From the NCBI GenBank assembly GCA_007131555.1, contig SLQH01000337.1, forward strand, positions 1-11,391: 11,391 nt of DNA, in the 5' to 3' direction. The notes under the pieces are model-generated. The model worked only from the letters and a program-made list of their open reading frames with translations, did no database searches and was not told the DNA's origin. This DNA comes from Planctomycetota bacterium. GTDB lineage: Bacteria; Planctomycetota; UBA11346. Each line of letters begins with the position of its first letter. Within the stretch, counting starts at the first letter, position 1. A program made the translations under genes and the position numbers. Shown here in pieces: positions 1 to 6,880 of the stretch.

Positions 1-152
1 AATTGCCCCCACTCGACAGCAGGGTCCTGGGGCAGGTCCTCTGAGCCCGGCGGAAGCTGCCGGGCCGACTGCCGTTCGGCCCCGGCAAGGCCGGTCAGCA
101 AGGACACCAACAGCACCAGGCAACGACACAAGGGCATCTGTGGACACATCAT
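1..152 (-). CDS. Secreted protein, N-terminal fragment with signal peptide (runs off left edge)
   Basis: An open minus-strand frame starts at the ATG at 152-150 and stays open to the window edge, giving about 50 residues (MMCPQMPLCRCLVLLVSLLT...). It has a classic Sec signal peptide: a short N-region with one Arg, a hydrophobic core of roughly residues 11-22 (CLVLLVSLLTGL), then small residues ending LAGA before a polar, Pro-rich mature start (ERQSARQLPPG). Cleavage after LAGA is likely. A GGAGG Shine-Dalgarno lies 8 nt before the first ATG and supports that start over the second ATG directly behind it. The mature part seen is too short to assign a family, so no function is proposed beyond export. 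It lies downstream of the GH95 gene on the same strand, 246 bp away and separated from it by repeat copy A, so it may have its own promoter. Confidence 0.72.
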   Translation of the reverse strand, partial: MMCPQMPLCRCLVLLVSLLTGLAGAERQSARQLPPGSEDLPQDPAVEWGQ

Positions 153-160
153 GGGCCAAA

Positions 161-165
161 CCTCC
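161..165 (-). promoter_or_regulatory. Ribosome binding site of the secreted protein
   Basis: Minus-strand GGAGG, 8 nt before the ATG at 152-150. It fixes the first of two adjacent ATGs as the start. Confidence 0.65.
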
Positions 166-249
166 ACGATCGGTTACGGGCACGCCATGAAGACGCGCCG
201 GGTTGCCAGGATCTTTCCGGTGCGCAGATCGAATCCCCCACCGCAGTCA

Positions 250-403
250 CCCTAAATCCGGCTGGAGGCTTTAGGGTTGCTATTCAGGGCGATATAGACG
301 AATTCGGGCTTTCATCCAGAAGGCGAATCTTTTCTGTCTGCGCATATCCGCTTGAACAGCAACCCTAAAGCCAAAAGTCCAAAGCCCAATTGCCTTTGTT
401 AGG
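250..403 (+). repeat. Dispersed palindromic-ended intergenic repeat, copy A
   Basis: This block aligns almost without gaps to the reverse complement of 4795-4949 (copy B) and more loosely to 9900-10024 (copy C). Its core is a perfect 15-bp inverted repeat, GGCTTTAGGGTTGCT at 267-281 and its complement at 358-372, separated by 76 nt. The inner flanks are also partly complementary (TTCAGGGCGATAT against TTCAAGCGGATAT), and a central segment at 303-327 can fold on itself. The unchanged CCAGAAGG is at 316-323. The homology with B seems to run up to or just over the stop codon of the GH95 gene (399-401). It may be a MITE-like or REP-like element whose transcript folds as one long hairpin; no transposase is present. 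Confidence 0.85.
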
Positions 404-2645
404 ATGAACTGCGCTGCAGCACCAGGTTCTGACCGGGTTGGCAGTCCCGCACCAACACCGCGCCCTCATGCCGACAGCCGTCGACCAGACAGCCATCACC
501 AAGACCGTGGGCCACGCGCAGGGTCTGGGCTCCCCGACTATGGATCCTTATCTCATGCACGATTCCGTCGCGCATGCTGAAACCAAGGACGAAGGCCCCT
601 TCACACAGCAGGCCGTCACAGTCGACATCACGCCAGGCTTCAGGACGGCAGGGCAGGACGTGCAACACCTCACCACGCTGCTGGACCAGCAGTTCAAACA
701 CCGCCTGCAGGGCCCCGAAGCCGGCGTCGAGCTGCATGACCTCAGATCCAGCCCGACCATTGTGCTGGGCCAGGGTGCTGACGCCGGGGAAGGCGGCATC
801 ATGCAAGGTGCCCCGGCCCTGGTTGACGAACAGCCGATACCAGAGATGCAGCCAGGTGAGAGCCGCATCACCATGCCCGACCCGGGCGTGGATGATGGCG
901 GCCCAGGGCACACTCCAGCCACTCCAGGCTCCGGGGCCACGTCGCACCCAATGATGGAGACTGGCTTCTATCACAGGACGATGGACGGGATCATCGGGGT
1001 CGATGACGGCAAAGGGATAGATGCCGCCGAGATGGCTGTGATGACGATGCGATTCCTCAAGATCCTGGCCCTGCCACAGGGCGATGCGTTCATCCTGAAC
1101 ACCATGGGGATGTTCGGCACTGCGCGGACCGCGCACCGTGCTGTACAAGGGGAGATGATCGCGCACCGCCTGCCAACGCGGGTCGCTTGCTTCCCCCAGC
1201 ACCTCAGCCGCTACCGTCAGGGTCCGGGCCAGCATATGGATGGCCGCCAACTGGAAGGAGGCATCAGCCCCCCAGGCCTGCATGTCACAGCCGCCGTATT
1301 CGGGGTTGACCGATACTGGCAGGTGCAAGCCGCCATCGGCGCCTTCCTCCAGCATGGCCCAGAAACCGGCAAAGGCTCCGTTGAGCATGGGCCAGGCGAT
1401 GCGCCGCAAATGGTCCTCGTCAAGGCTGTAACGATAGTGCAGCCAGGCCAATTGAGCGACCCAGGCGGTACAGGCCTGATCAATGGTGCCGGTCCAGAAG
1501 GCCCCCACCACCTGGCAACGATCATCCACGGCATGGGGCAGCATGATGGCGGCAGGATCCCCGAAGAAGGTCGATCCGTTGGCCTGCAGATGCGGCCACC
1601 ACCCCTGCAACAAGTCCCACAGGGGCTGACAATGGGCCACCCGGTTGCTGGTCAGGGCTGGCCACATGATCATCTGGATATTGATGTTGAAGTGGTAATC
1701 ACAACTCCACGGCGGCAGCTGGTAATCCTCAAGGAAGGGCCCCTGCAGGGTGCAGGCCAGGGCATGCGGTGGCGAGGCACAGGCCTGCTTGTAGAGACCA
1801 TAGGTGACCACGTCCTGGGCCACAGGATCATCAAGGCTGATCGTGGGCACAGCTTCCCAATAGGCCTGCCACCAGGCATCACGATCTTGCCAAGCAGCCA
1901 GATCCGCACTCAAGGCCAGAGCCGCGGCAGCCTGGGCCGCAGGCTCTTGCGCAAGCGCCGTGGCCAGGGCGAGATGGCCCGGCCCAGTCCGCACCATCAC
2001 TGCCAAGGCCTCATCCTCAGGCGTGGGCTGGACGAAGGCATGCCCATCATCACTCCACACGGGGGGCGAAAAACCATCACGCTCCAGACGCCCACCGAGC
2101 AACTCGGCACTGCTGCGCAGGCGCCAGGACGGCTCCGGCCAAGATGACGGCAGATCAATCCGGGTCAGCTCATGCTCCACCAACTGGCGGATCGTGATGG
2201 CCTCTTCAGACCCTTGCCCATCTTGACACAACACGGTGATGATGCCCTGACGGACATCAAGCACGCCGCTCTCCAGACGCCAAGTCGGTGGCAGATCGAT
2301 CTCCAGACGACCACCGCCTATCTGATGCGGACGGCGCTGATCACCGCCGCCCTCCAGACCGAAGGCCTGACGCAGGCCCGCCTCATCACCAGCCTCCAGC
2401 AACCGGCGAACACCCTGAAAGTCGATGCGGGCGGTGAAATCGTTACCGCCCCGGTGGTCCCAGAAACCGGCCCGGCCGATGGTCACGCACAAGCGCTCTG
2501 TACCCCAGACCATCAGGCCTTGGAGACCATTGCCAAGCAGCAGGCCGGTATGAGGACGAGGCAAGGGGAAGCGCCAACGCAGCTCCCCGGTGGCGGTGGT
2601 ATCTACGGTATACATAGCGATACATCCATAGCTGTGCTGGGCCAT
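399..2645 (-). CDS. GH95-like glycoside hydrolase (alpha-L-fucosidase/alpha-L-galactosidase family)
   Basis: The 748-residue protein has the GH95 layout: an N-terminal beta-sandwich opening with RFPLPRPHTGLLLGNGLQG (about 25-43), a helical linker, an (alpha/alpha)6 barrel (roughly 270-640) and a C-terminal beta domain. Family positions are visible: NIN at 320-322 matches the two Asn that activate water in GH95 fucosidases, NPE at 447-449 carries the likely acid Glu449, HRHHSHLGGIYP is at 533-544, and MQLDAGFG (637-644) holds Asp640. Length is close to the usual GH95. Known members release alpha-1,2-linked L-fucose or L-galactose; the substrate here cannot be read from sequence. No signal peptide is seen, so the enzyme is probably cytoplasmic, acting on imported oligosaccharides. 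Start choice is weak: an in-frame TGA lies two codons before Met1 and there is no clear Shine-Dalgarno for Met1 or Met11. It follows the kinase gene by 34 bp. Confidence 0.85.
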   Translation of the reverse strand: MAQHSYGCIAMYTVDTTATGELRWRFPLPRPHTGLLLGNGLQGLMVWGTERLCVTIGRAGFWDHRGGNDFTARIDFQGVRRLLEAGDEAGLRQAFGLEGGGDQRRPHQIGGGRLEIDLPPTWRLESGVLDVRQGIITVLCQDGQGSEEAITIRQLVEHELTRIDLPSSWPEPSWRLRSSAELLGGRLERDGFSPPVWSDDGHAFVQPTPEDEALAVMVRTGPGHLALATALAQEPAAQAAAALALSADLAAWQDRDAWWQAYWEAVPTISLDDPVAQDVVTYGLYKQACASPPHALACTLQGPFLEDYQLPPWSCDYHFNINIQMIMWPALTSNRVAHCQPLWDLLQGWWPHLQANGSTFFGDPAAIMLPHAVDDRCQVVGAFWTGTIDQACTAWVAQLAWLHYRYSLDEDHLRRIAWPMLNGAFAGFWAMLEEGADGGLHLPVSVNPEYGGCDMQAWGADASFQLAAIHMLARTLTVAAEVLGEASDPRWQAVRDHLPLYSTVRGPRSAEHPHGVQDERIALWQGQDLEESHRHHSHLGGIYPFAVIDPDDPVHRPVIEASLHHWVRRGPGAWSGWSVPWAAIIHARVGHGDAALTWLHLWYRLFVNQGRGTLHDAAFPGVSTLAQHNGRAGSEVMQLDAGFGALQAVFELLVQQRGEVLHVLPCRPEAWRDVDCDGLLCEGAFVLGFSMRDGIVHEIRIHSRGAQTLRVAHGLGDGCLVDGCRHEGAVLVRDCQPGQNLVLQRSSS

Positions 2646-2679
2646 CGATCACGGGTCGGCGTGATCGGTCTGGCCTTGG

Positions 2680-4770
2680 TCAGGGCGCTGCGGGACCAAA
2701 CTCCATGCGAGCCGACCCGCGATCAATCTGCCAGCGGAACGGAAGACTCTCAGCGTGGCGCGACCAGGGCATGGCCAAGGCCTCGGCATCACCACCCGGA
2801 ATGGCAATGACCAGGGCATCCTCCCGTCGTCGCAGTTCAAGATGCACCGTGCCGTCGTGACGCCTGTTGACATGCGTCCTGCTGTCACGGGTTGAGGTCC
2901 GTGGCCAACTGATGGCCTGGAGTCGGTCCTGATCGATCCGATAGCGCCAACGACGTTTGCCAACCACCTTGTCAAACATGACCACCCCGTGTCCTTCAAT
3001 GGTGATGGACAGCTGCACCGCCGCCGCGACCGGCATTGACGCATCAACGGGCACCCGGCCCTCACCATGTCCGCGAATGATGTAACTCCCGGGGCCGTGG
3101 ATGGCGATCTCTTCATCAGATTCGAACTGCACCCCGCTCACCCAGCTCAAGGACTCGTCGTACTCAATCCTGGCCCGCACCTCCGTCAGGAAGGCCTCCA
3201 CAAAGGGAGGATCATCAGCGTGGGCCAGGCCCTTCAGGCGCTCATAGGCCTGGGCATACTGCCCGGCGGCCAGGAAGGCTTCGACCTCATCAAGATCTTC
3301 CGCCCACTGGTCCTGGAGATGTTGACGCCAGCGTTGGAGCAGCTCGTTCTCCAACAATGACACTACCGGTGCATAACGCGGACCACGATCATCATCGGCG
3401 GCCAGCAGGGAGTGAGCCTCGACGAACTGCCCCTGCTCGCAGAGAAAATGGAACCGGGCCTCCAGGCGTCTGATGGCCCGACCTTCAAGATGCCACATCA
3501 GCCCCCAGCCGGCCGCCGCCATCACAGCGACCAGCATGCACAGCGACAGCAGGATCGGCACCAGGCGCGTAGCGGAACGGTGACGGGTATGCTGATAGCC
3601 GGACCGTTCCCCGAACAGACGGGCCGAGTGCTGCAGGACCAGATGCTTGCCCAGGACCAATGACTGGGCCTCCTCGGCACTGGCCGGACGGGCAGCCGGA
3701 TCCTTGGCCATCAGTCGAGCGATGATCCGCCGCAATTCGCTGCTGGGACCATCTTCAGGAAAGGTCAGGGGCTGGGTGCTGGCCCGCACCAGGACATCGA
3801 CCGGGGTGCGCCCAGAATAGGGCACCCGACCGCACACCATATGATAGAGGGTGGCCCCAACGGCGTAGATGTCGGCACGGTGGTCGACATTGCTGGCATC
3901 CCGGCCCTGTTCTGGCGGCATGTAGTAGGGCGTGCCCATGACGCTTCCAGAACGGGTGGTGGCCCCCTCCTCGCCGGCCCCCCGCACGGCGCTGCGCGAC
4001 AGACCAAGATCGGCCACCTTCACCACGCCCTCATCCGTGATCATGATGTTGTCAGGCTTGATGTCGCGATGGATCAGACCGTGACCATGGGCAAAGGTGA
4101 GCGCTTCCAGGACCTCACCGATGATCTCACGAGCCCGATCCTCTTCAAAGGGCCCGTCCCGCTTGAGCAACTCACGCACGCTACGACCACTGACCAGTTC
4201 CAAGCTGAAAAACAGGAGGCCCTCGACCTCACCGACATCGTGGACCCCGATCAGATGGGGATGCTGCAAGCGCCCGGCATTGCGGGCCTCACGCAGAAAG
4301 CGACTCCGCAGACTGGGATTGCGGGCTAAGCGCGGCGACAAGACCTTGAGGGCCACATGACGGTTGACGCTCAACTGCAAGACCTTGTAGACCTGCCCCA
4401 TGCCGCCCTTGCCGATCATGGACTCGACCCGGTAGCCGGCAATCTCGACACCGCTTTCCAGGACCTGGCCTGAGCGGCCATCCCGACCCCGCTTGAAAAC
4501 CTCGGCATCACGGCTCTGATTGGTACCGGGTTCAGTGGCAACCTGGGCCTGATCTGCAACACCAGACGACCCAGCCGAGCCCGACTCAGGCACCTGACGC
4601 AGATCCGCTATGCCGGCCTCGGCCGCTGCCTCCAGCGAAACCTGACCCAGGCAGCGTTTGAGACCCTCCTCAATCAGGGCCTCATCGGGACGCAGCAGGC
4701 GAGCCCGCTCTTCCAACGCAACGATCACCCGTTGGCGGGCTTGGTCATCAATGGTGGCAGCAGTGTTCAT
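2680..4770 (-). CDS. Transmembrane Hanks-type Ser/Thr protein kinase with unassigned periplasmic domain
   Basis: This 696-residue kinase has a ~110-residue N-terminal extension, then a complete catalytic domain (about 113-375): glycine loop IGKGGMGQVY (119-128), ATP-anchoring Lys142 in VALK, Glu161, catalytic loop HRDIKPDN (234-241, Asp236), DLG (254-256) replacing the usual DFG, activation-segment end GTPYYMPPEQ (279-288), and Arg361. All key residues are present, so it should be active. One hydrophobic helix (about 403-426) puts the rest outside the cytoplasm: a helical part (about 430-535) with TPR-like helix pairs such as FVEAHSLLA and YAQAYERLKGL, then a beta-rich part (about 540-696). 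PASTA repeats are absent. The beta-rich end resembles concanavalin-like sandwiches only in general pattern. Met1 is the first start after an in-frame TAA and has no Shine-Dalgarno; it may be leaderless. It probably forms an operon with the GH95 gene. Confidence 0.93.
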   Translation of the reverse strand: MNTAATIDDQARQRVIVALEERARLLRPDEALIEEGLKRCLGQVSLEAAAEAGIADLRQVPESGSAGSSGVADQAQVATEPGTNQSRDAEVFKRGRDGRSGQVLESGVEIAGYRVESMIGKGGMGQVYKVLQLSVNRHVALKVLSPRLARNPSLRSRFLREARNAGRLQHPHLIGVHDVGEVEGLLFFSLELVSGRSVRELLKRDGPFEEDRAREIIGEVLEALTFAHGHGLIHRDIKPDNIMITDEGVVKVADLGLSRSAVRGAGEEGATTRSGSVMGTPYYMPPEQGRDASNVDHRADIYAVGATLYHMVCGRVPYSGRTPVDVLVRASTQPLTFPEDGPSSELRRIIARLMAKDPAARPASAEEAQSLVLGKHLVLQHSARLFGERSGYQHTRHRSATRLVPILLSLCMLVAVMAAAGWGLMWHLEGRAIRRLEARFHFLCEQGQFVEAHSLLAADDDRGPRYAPVVSLLENELLQRWRQHLQDQWAEDLDEVEAFLAAGQYAQAYERLKGLAHADDPPFVEAFLTEVRARIEYDESLSWVSGVQFESDEEIAIHGPGSYIIRGHGEGRVPVDASMPVAAAVQLSITIEGHGVVMFDKVVGKRRWRYRIDQDRLQAISWPRTSTRDSRTHVNRRHDGTVHLELRRREDALVIAIPGGDAEALAMPWSRHAESLPFRWQIDRGSARMEFGPAAP

Positions 4771-4778
4771 GCGGTGTT

Positions 4779-4784
4779 ACTGTA
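4779..4784 (-). promoter_or_regulatory. Possible -10 box for a leaderless kinase mRNA
   Basis: Minus-strand TACAGT lies 8 nt before the kinase ATG, so a transcript initiated from it would begin at or next to the start codon. This would explain the missing Shine-Dalgarno. No good -35 box is seen about 17 nt upstream (TGCTGT only), so the call is tentative. The box directly abuts repeat copy B. Confidence 0.22.
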
Positions 4785-4794
4785 CTCGACTCAG

Positions 4795-4949
4795 CCTAAA
4801 AACAGCAGTTAGGCTTTGGACTTTAGGCTTTAGGGTTGCTATTCAAGCGGATATGCGCAGTCAGAATCGGTTCACCTTCTGGGTGAAAGCCCTAATCTGT
4901 CCAAATCGCCTTGTAGAGCAACCCTAAAGCCTACAGCCGGATTTAGACT
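4795..4949 (-). repeat. Dispersed palindromic-ended intergenic repeat, copy B (inverted relative to A)
   Basis: Reverse complement of this block matches 250-403 along its full length with roughly four in five bases identical by eye. Its ends are a perfect 16-bp inverted repeat, AGGCTTTAGGGTTGCT at 4825-4840 and the complement at 4917-4932, again separated by exactly 76 nt. The conserved CCAGAAGG is on the minus strand at 4882-4875. A partial second copy of the end, AGGCTTTGGACTTT, sits just outside at 4811-4824 and has its counterpart in copy A. It occupies the space between the kinase start and the barrel gene end, so it lies in the kinase upstream region and could influence its transcription. 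Confidence 0.85.
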
Positions 4950-4954
4950 CAGGG

Positions 4955-5060
4955 GACCCTCGAAAAAAACCTGAAATCGGCGGCACACGCAGCGTGCGCC
5001 CCGTTTTTCAATACCGGGCTGGAACCGGGCACTCCCGAGGTAGGGTTTTTTCAAATGCCC
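4955..5060. repeat. Inverted repeat with inner GC hairpin; possible terminator region
   Basis: Arms GAAAAAAACCT (4962-4972) and GGGTTTTTTC (5043-5052) are near complements enclosing about 70 nt. Inside, 4982-5000 folds as a short GC-rich hairpin; on the plus strand it is followed after CCG by five T (5004-5008), and on the minus strand a T7 run follows further on at 4969-4963. The block lies just past the stop of the barrel gene (5102), so it may end that transcript. The T runs are not ideally placed for a textbook intrinsic terminator. It is not similar to copies A-C. Confidence 0.4.
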
Positions 5061-5101
5061 TGCTGACCAGGGACCACAACGAGGATCAGCTGGGCGAACA
5101 G

Positions 5102-5743
5102 TCAGAACGTCCATCCGAACACGAAGAAACCCTCGACGACATCCTGCTTGACCTTCAGGGTGGTCCCACCGAAGCCCTCCAGGAAATCATGACTGCTGCG
5201 ATAATGGCGGAAGCCGACGCCACCGCCTATCGTCATCTGCCCAACGGTCACCTCAAGACTGGCCTTGACGCCGGCCTCCCAGGCCAGATCTACGCCATCA
5301 ATGGCTTGCAGGTTACGCGCATCATCGACGCCCAGATAGGCGACCCCGAGGCCGATATAGGGCACCAAAGCAAGACGCAGATTGGGGCTGAAATCAAGAT
5401 CGGCGCCGAGATGGTAACGGGCGGTCGTATGGATGAGTTCCACCGCTGTATCAGCAGAGGCACCATCCTGATAACCGCCGGCAATGCCCAAGCCAATGTG
5501 CAGATTGACGAAATCGCGCGGAGGGAAGGCACGTGGGGGACGCCAGATGACCTCGGCATGGAAAGCGGTATCCTGCTCGATGCCCTCGGTGATCTTCTTG
5601 GTCATCAGGGGCATGCCGATATGCAGTTCAATGCCCGAACGGTAGACGCTCGGCGGCAAGATCTCCAGGGACGTCTCAACCGTCCAGCCCAGCCCGATGC
5701 CCCACAGCAGCAGCATGCTCGCCTTGATCCACGGTATAGACAT
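5102..5743 (-). CDS. Outer-membrane beta-barrel-like protein
   Basis: The 213-residue product starts with a signal-peptide-like segment (MSIPWIKASMLLLWGIGLGW), followed by alternating hydrophobic and polar strands rich in Gly and aromatics, for example LHIGLGIAGGYQ (81-92), VPYIGLGVAYLGV (127-139) and TIGGGVGFRHY (171-181). It ends in FFVFGWTF, with the C-terminal Phe that is the usual outer-membrane insertion signal. This pattern suits a small, perhaps eight-stranded, barrel of the OmpW/opacity-porin type, but no specific family or ligand can be named. The start at 5743 is chosen over one seven codons upstream because AAGGAG lies 5 nt before it, inside the longer reading. The gene is on the same strand as the kinase, 331 bp upstream of it, with repeat copy B and a hairpin block in between, so it is probably a separate unit. 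Confidence 0.75.
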   Translation of the reverse strand: MSIPWIKASMLLLWGIGLGWTVETSLEILPPSVYRSGIELHIGMPLMTKKITEGIEQDTAFHAEVIWRPPRAFPPRDFVNLHIGLGIAGGYQDGASADTAVELIHTTARYHLGADLDFSPNLRLALVPYIGLGVAYLGVDDARNLQAIDGVDLAWEAGVKASLEVTVGQMTIGGGVGFRHYRSSHDFLEGFGGTTLKVKQDVVEGFFVFGWTF

Positions 5744-5748
5744 AAACA

Positions 5749-5754
5749 CTCCTT
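5749..5754 (-). promoter_or_regulatory. Ribosome binding site of the barrel protein
   Basis: Minus-strand AAGGAG, 5 nt before the ATG at 5743-5741. It rules out the ATG at 5764 as the main start. Confidence 0.7.
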
Positions 5755-5905
5755 GCGTACGCACAGGCCATGGGCGACCATGGAGGCACGATCACCAACG
5801 GCCAAGATCGTCCCCACCGATACGAGAGCGATCAAGGCAAAAAGCAGGCTGGCAGGACCCTGTGACTCTCACATCGACAACTTTTGTCGCCTCGTTGGGA
5901 CCCTT

Positions 5906-5930
5906 CAGTCTGTAATCCGGCTGGAGACTT
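5906..5930 (+). repeat. Possible fragment of the A/B/C repeat outer end
   Basis: AATCCGGCTGGAG at 5914-5926 is identical to 13 bases of copy A (256-268), and CAGTC lies a few bases before it in both. After ACTTGAGG the similarity fades. It could be a decayed end of the same repeat or a chance match. Confidence 0.3.
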
Positions 5931-5957
5931 GAGGATGGAGACCGAATCCACCGGCAC

Positions 5958-5973
5958 AGGCTCCCAGGAGCCT
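5958..5973. other. Short perfect hairpin
   Basis: AGGCTC and GAGCCT flank a CCAG loop, forming a 6-bp perfect stem. There is no T run on either side, so it is not called a terminator. Confidence 0.3.
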
Positions 5974-6019
5974 ATTTGCAAGGGATAGACCGACACATCG
6001 CCTGACTTGGCCTTTTCGG

Positions 6020-6292
6020 CCCCGGACCCGCCAGTAAGCACCGCCCATCACAAAGCCACCACGGAGCACCGGGCCTTGGCCCGCGTGCCGACGCGCGGAT
6101 GCCATGTTTTCGCGGAATCCCAACCCGGACGTCGGCATGATGACCGTAATCGGCATGTGGATACCGCGACTCGTGATCATGAGCGGCAACATAGAACACA
6201 AGCGGAGTGCAACGATGGCACCGCCGCCCCGGCCTCTATCCACCACAAGAGCTTCCGCCCGCCAATGTACGCGGGCCAAGGCCCGGTACTCC
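6020..6292 (+). repeat. Direct repeat block of upstream gyrB region, copy 1
   Basis: About 273 bp, matching 6394-6666 at a constant offset of 374-375 bp, with the left ~70 bp and right ~110 bp best conserved and the middle (about 6095-6155) diverged. It contains two adjacent hairpins, CGGGCCTTGGCCCG (6070-6083) and CGCGTGCCGACGCG (6083-6096), that are unchanged in copy 2. The block has no consistent reading phase with copy 2. Confidence 0.8.
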
Positions 6293-6293
6293 G
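6062..6293. repeat. Inverted repeat pair bounding most of copy 1
   Basis: CGGAGCACCGGGCCTTGG and following bases up to 6086 recur as the reverse complement at 6269-6293, with one mismatch in 25. A further 10 bp, TCACAAAGCC (6049-6058), recurs inverted as GGCTTTGTGA at 6320-6329, so the right arm looks like an inverted copy of the left with a small insertion. The arrangement resembles the ends of a small non-autonomous mobile element, but the direct-repeat homology reaches 42 bp beyond the left arm. Confidence 0.65.
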
Positions 6294-6393
6294 AGTAATA
6301 ATGCGGCTATGGTCATGGCTTTGTGACAGACGCGGAGCCTTTGTGCCTGACAACGATCACCTCAGCCGGATTCCCGTGAATGATGGATCCAAG

Positions 6394-6666
6394 CCCCGGA
6401 CTCGCCAGCAACCATCGCCCATCACAAAGCCCCCACGGAGCACCGGGCCTTGGCCCGCGTGCCGACGCGCGACTGCCATGCTTTCGCCAAGTGCCAGCCT
6501 GATCGGCGGCAGGGCACCTGGACTACGGCTCGTAGATACCGCGACTCGTGACCATGAGCGACAACACAGAGTGCAAGCGGGATACTGCGATGGCACCGCC
6601 GCCCCGGCCTCTATCCACCGCAAGAGCTTCCGCCCACCAATGCACGCGACCCACAAGGCCAAGCCA
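6394..6666 (+). repeat. Direct repeat block of upstream gyrB region, copy 2
   Basis: Second copy of 6020-6292. The left arm motif GGAGCACCGGGCCTTGGCCC begins at 6437, identical to copy 1. The inverted right arm is degraded here: ACGCG at 6644-6648 is kept, but the GGCCAAGGCCC core is not intact. About 101 bp of unrelated sequence separates the two copies. Confidence 0.8.
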
Positions 6667-6727
6667 GACAGCGCGTCAATCTATTTCCTTACAGGCCACC
6701 AGGCTGTTGCAGGACGACGAATCCCCC

Positions 6728-6755
6728 TTGGGCCACAGACAACCCGCGCTACACT
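6728..6755 (+). promoter_or_regulatory. Possible sigma-70-type promoter upstream of gyrB
   Basis: TTGGGC (6728-6733) and TACACT (6750-6755) are separated by 16 bp, followed by a T-rich stretch. It would give a leader of about 315 nt before gyrB, which is long. It is a pattern match only; other promoters nearer the gene are possible. Confidence 0.25.
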
Positions 6756-6880
6756 TTTTGTCCTGCCCAGGGGCGTCATCCTGGCAGCTCGGGTCCTGAC
6801 GGGGTTCTTCGCACTCTTTCGCGACCTACATGCTGCTCTGACCATGATTTGGATGGACCGTTGCCATTCACTGACACAAG

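Noticed and set aside
215..245. tRNA-like 3' end (GATCGAATCCCCCACCGCA)
   Set aside because: The T-loop resembles GGTTCGAATCC but is mispaired, and no acceptor, D or anticodon arm is found upstream on that strand.
438..2147. 569-codon open frame on the plus strand opposite the GH95 gene
   Set aside because: It is the antisense shadow of a recognisable enzyme; its translation has no domain and has the His/Gly/Pro-rich look of out-of-frame GC-rich DNA.
4872..5114. 80-codon minus-strand frame between the barrel and kinase genes
   Set aside because: It lies almost wholly in repeat copy B and the hairpin block and starts inside the barrel gene; it is a translated repeat, not a gene.
4994..5932. 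312-codon plus-strand frame opposite the barrel protein
   Set aside because: The minus-strand frame has a Shine-Dalgarno, signal peptide, strand pattern and terminal Phe; the plus frame has none and runs through a hairpin block.
6020..6666. CRISPR-like array
   Set aside because: Only two long, diverged copies with a single unrelated spacer; no short regular repeats and no cas genes.
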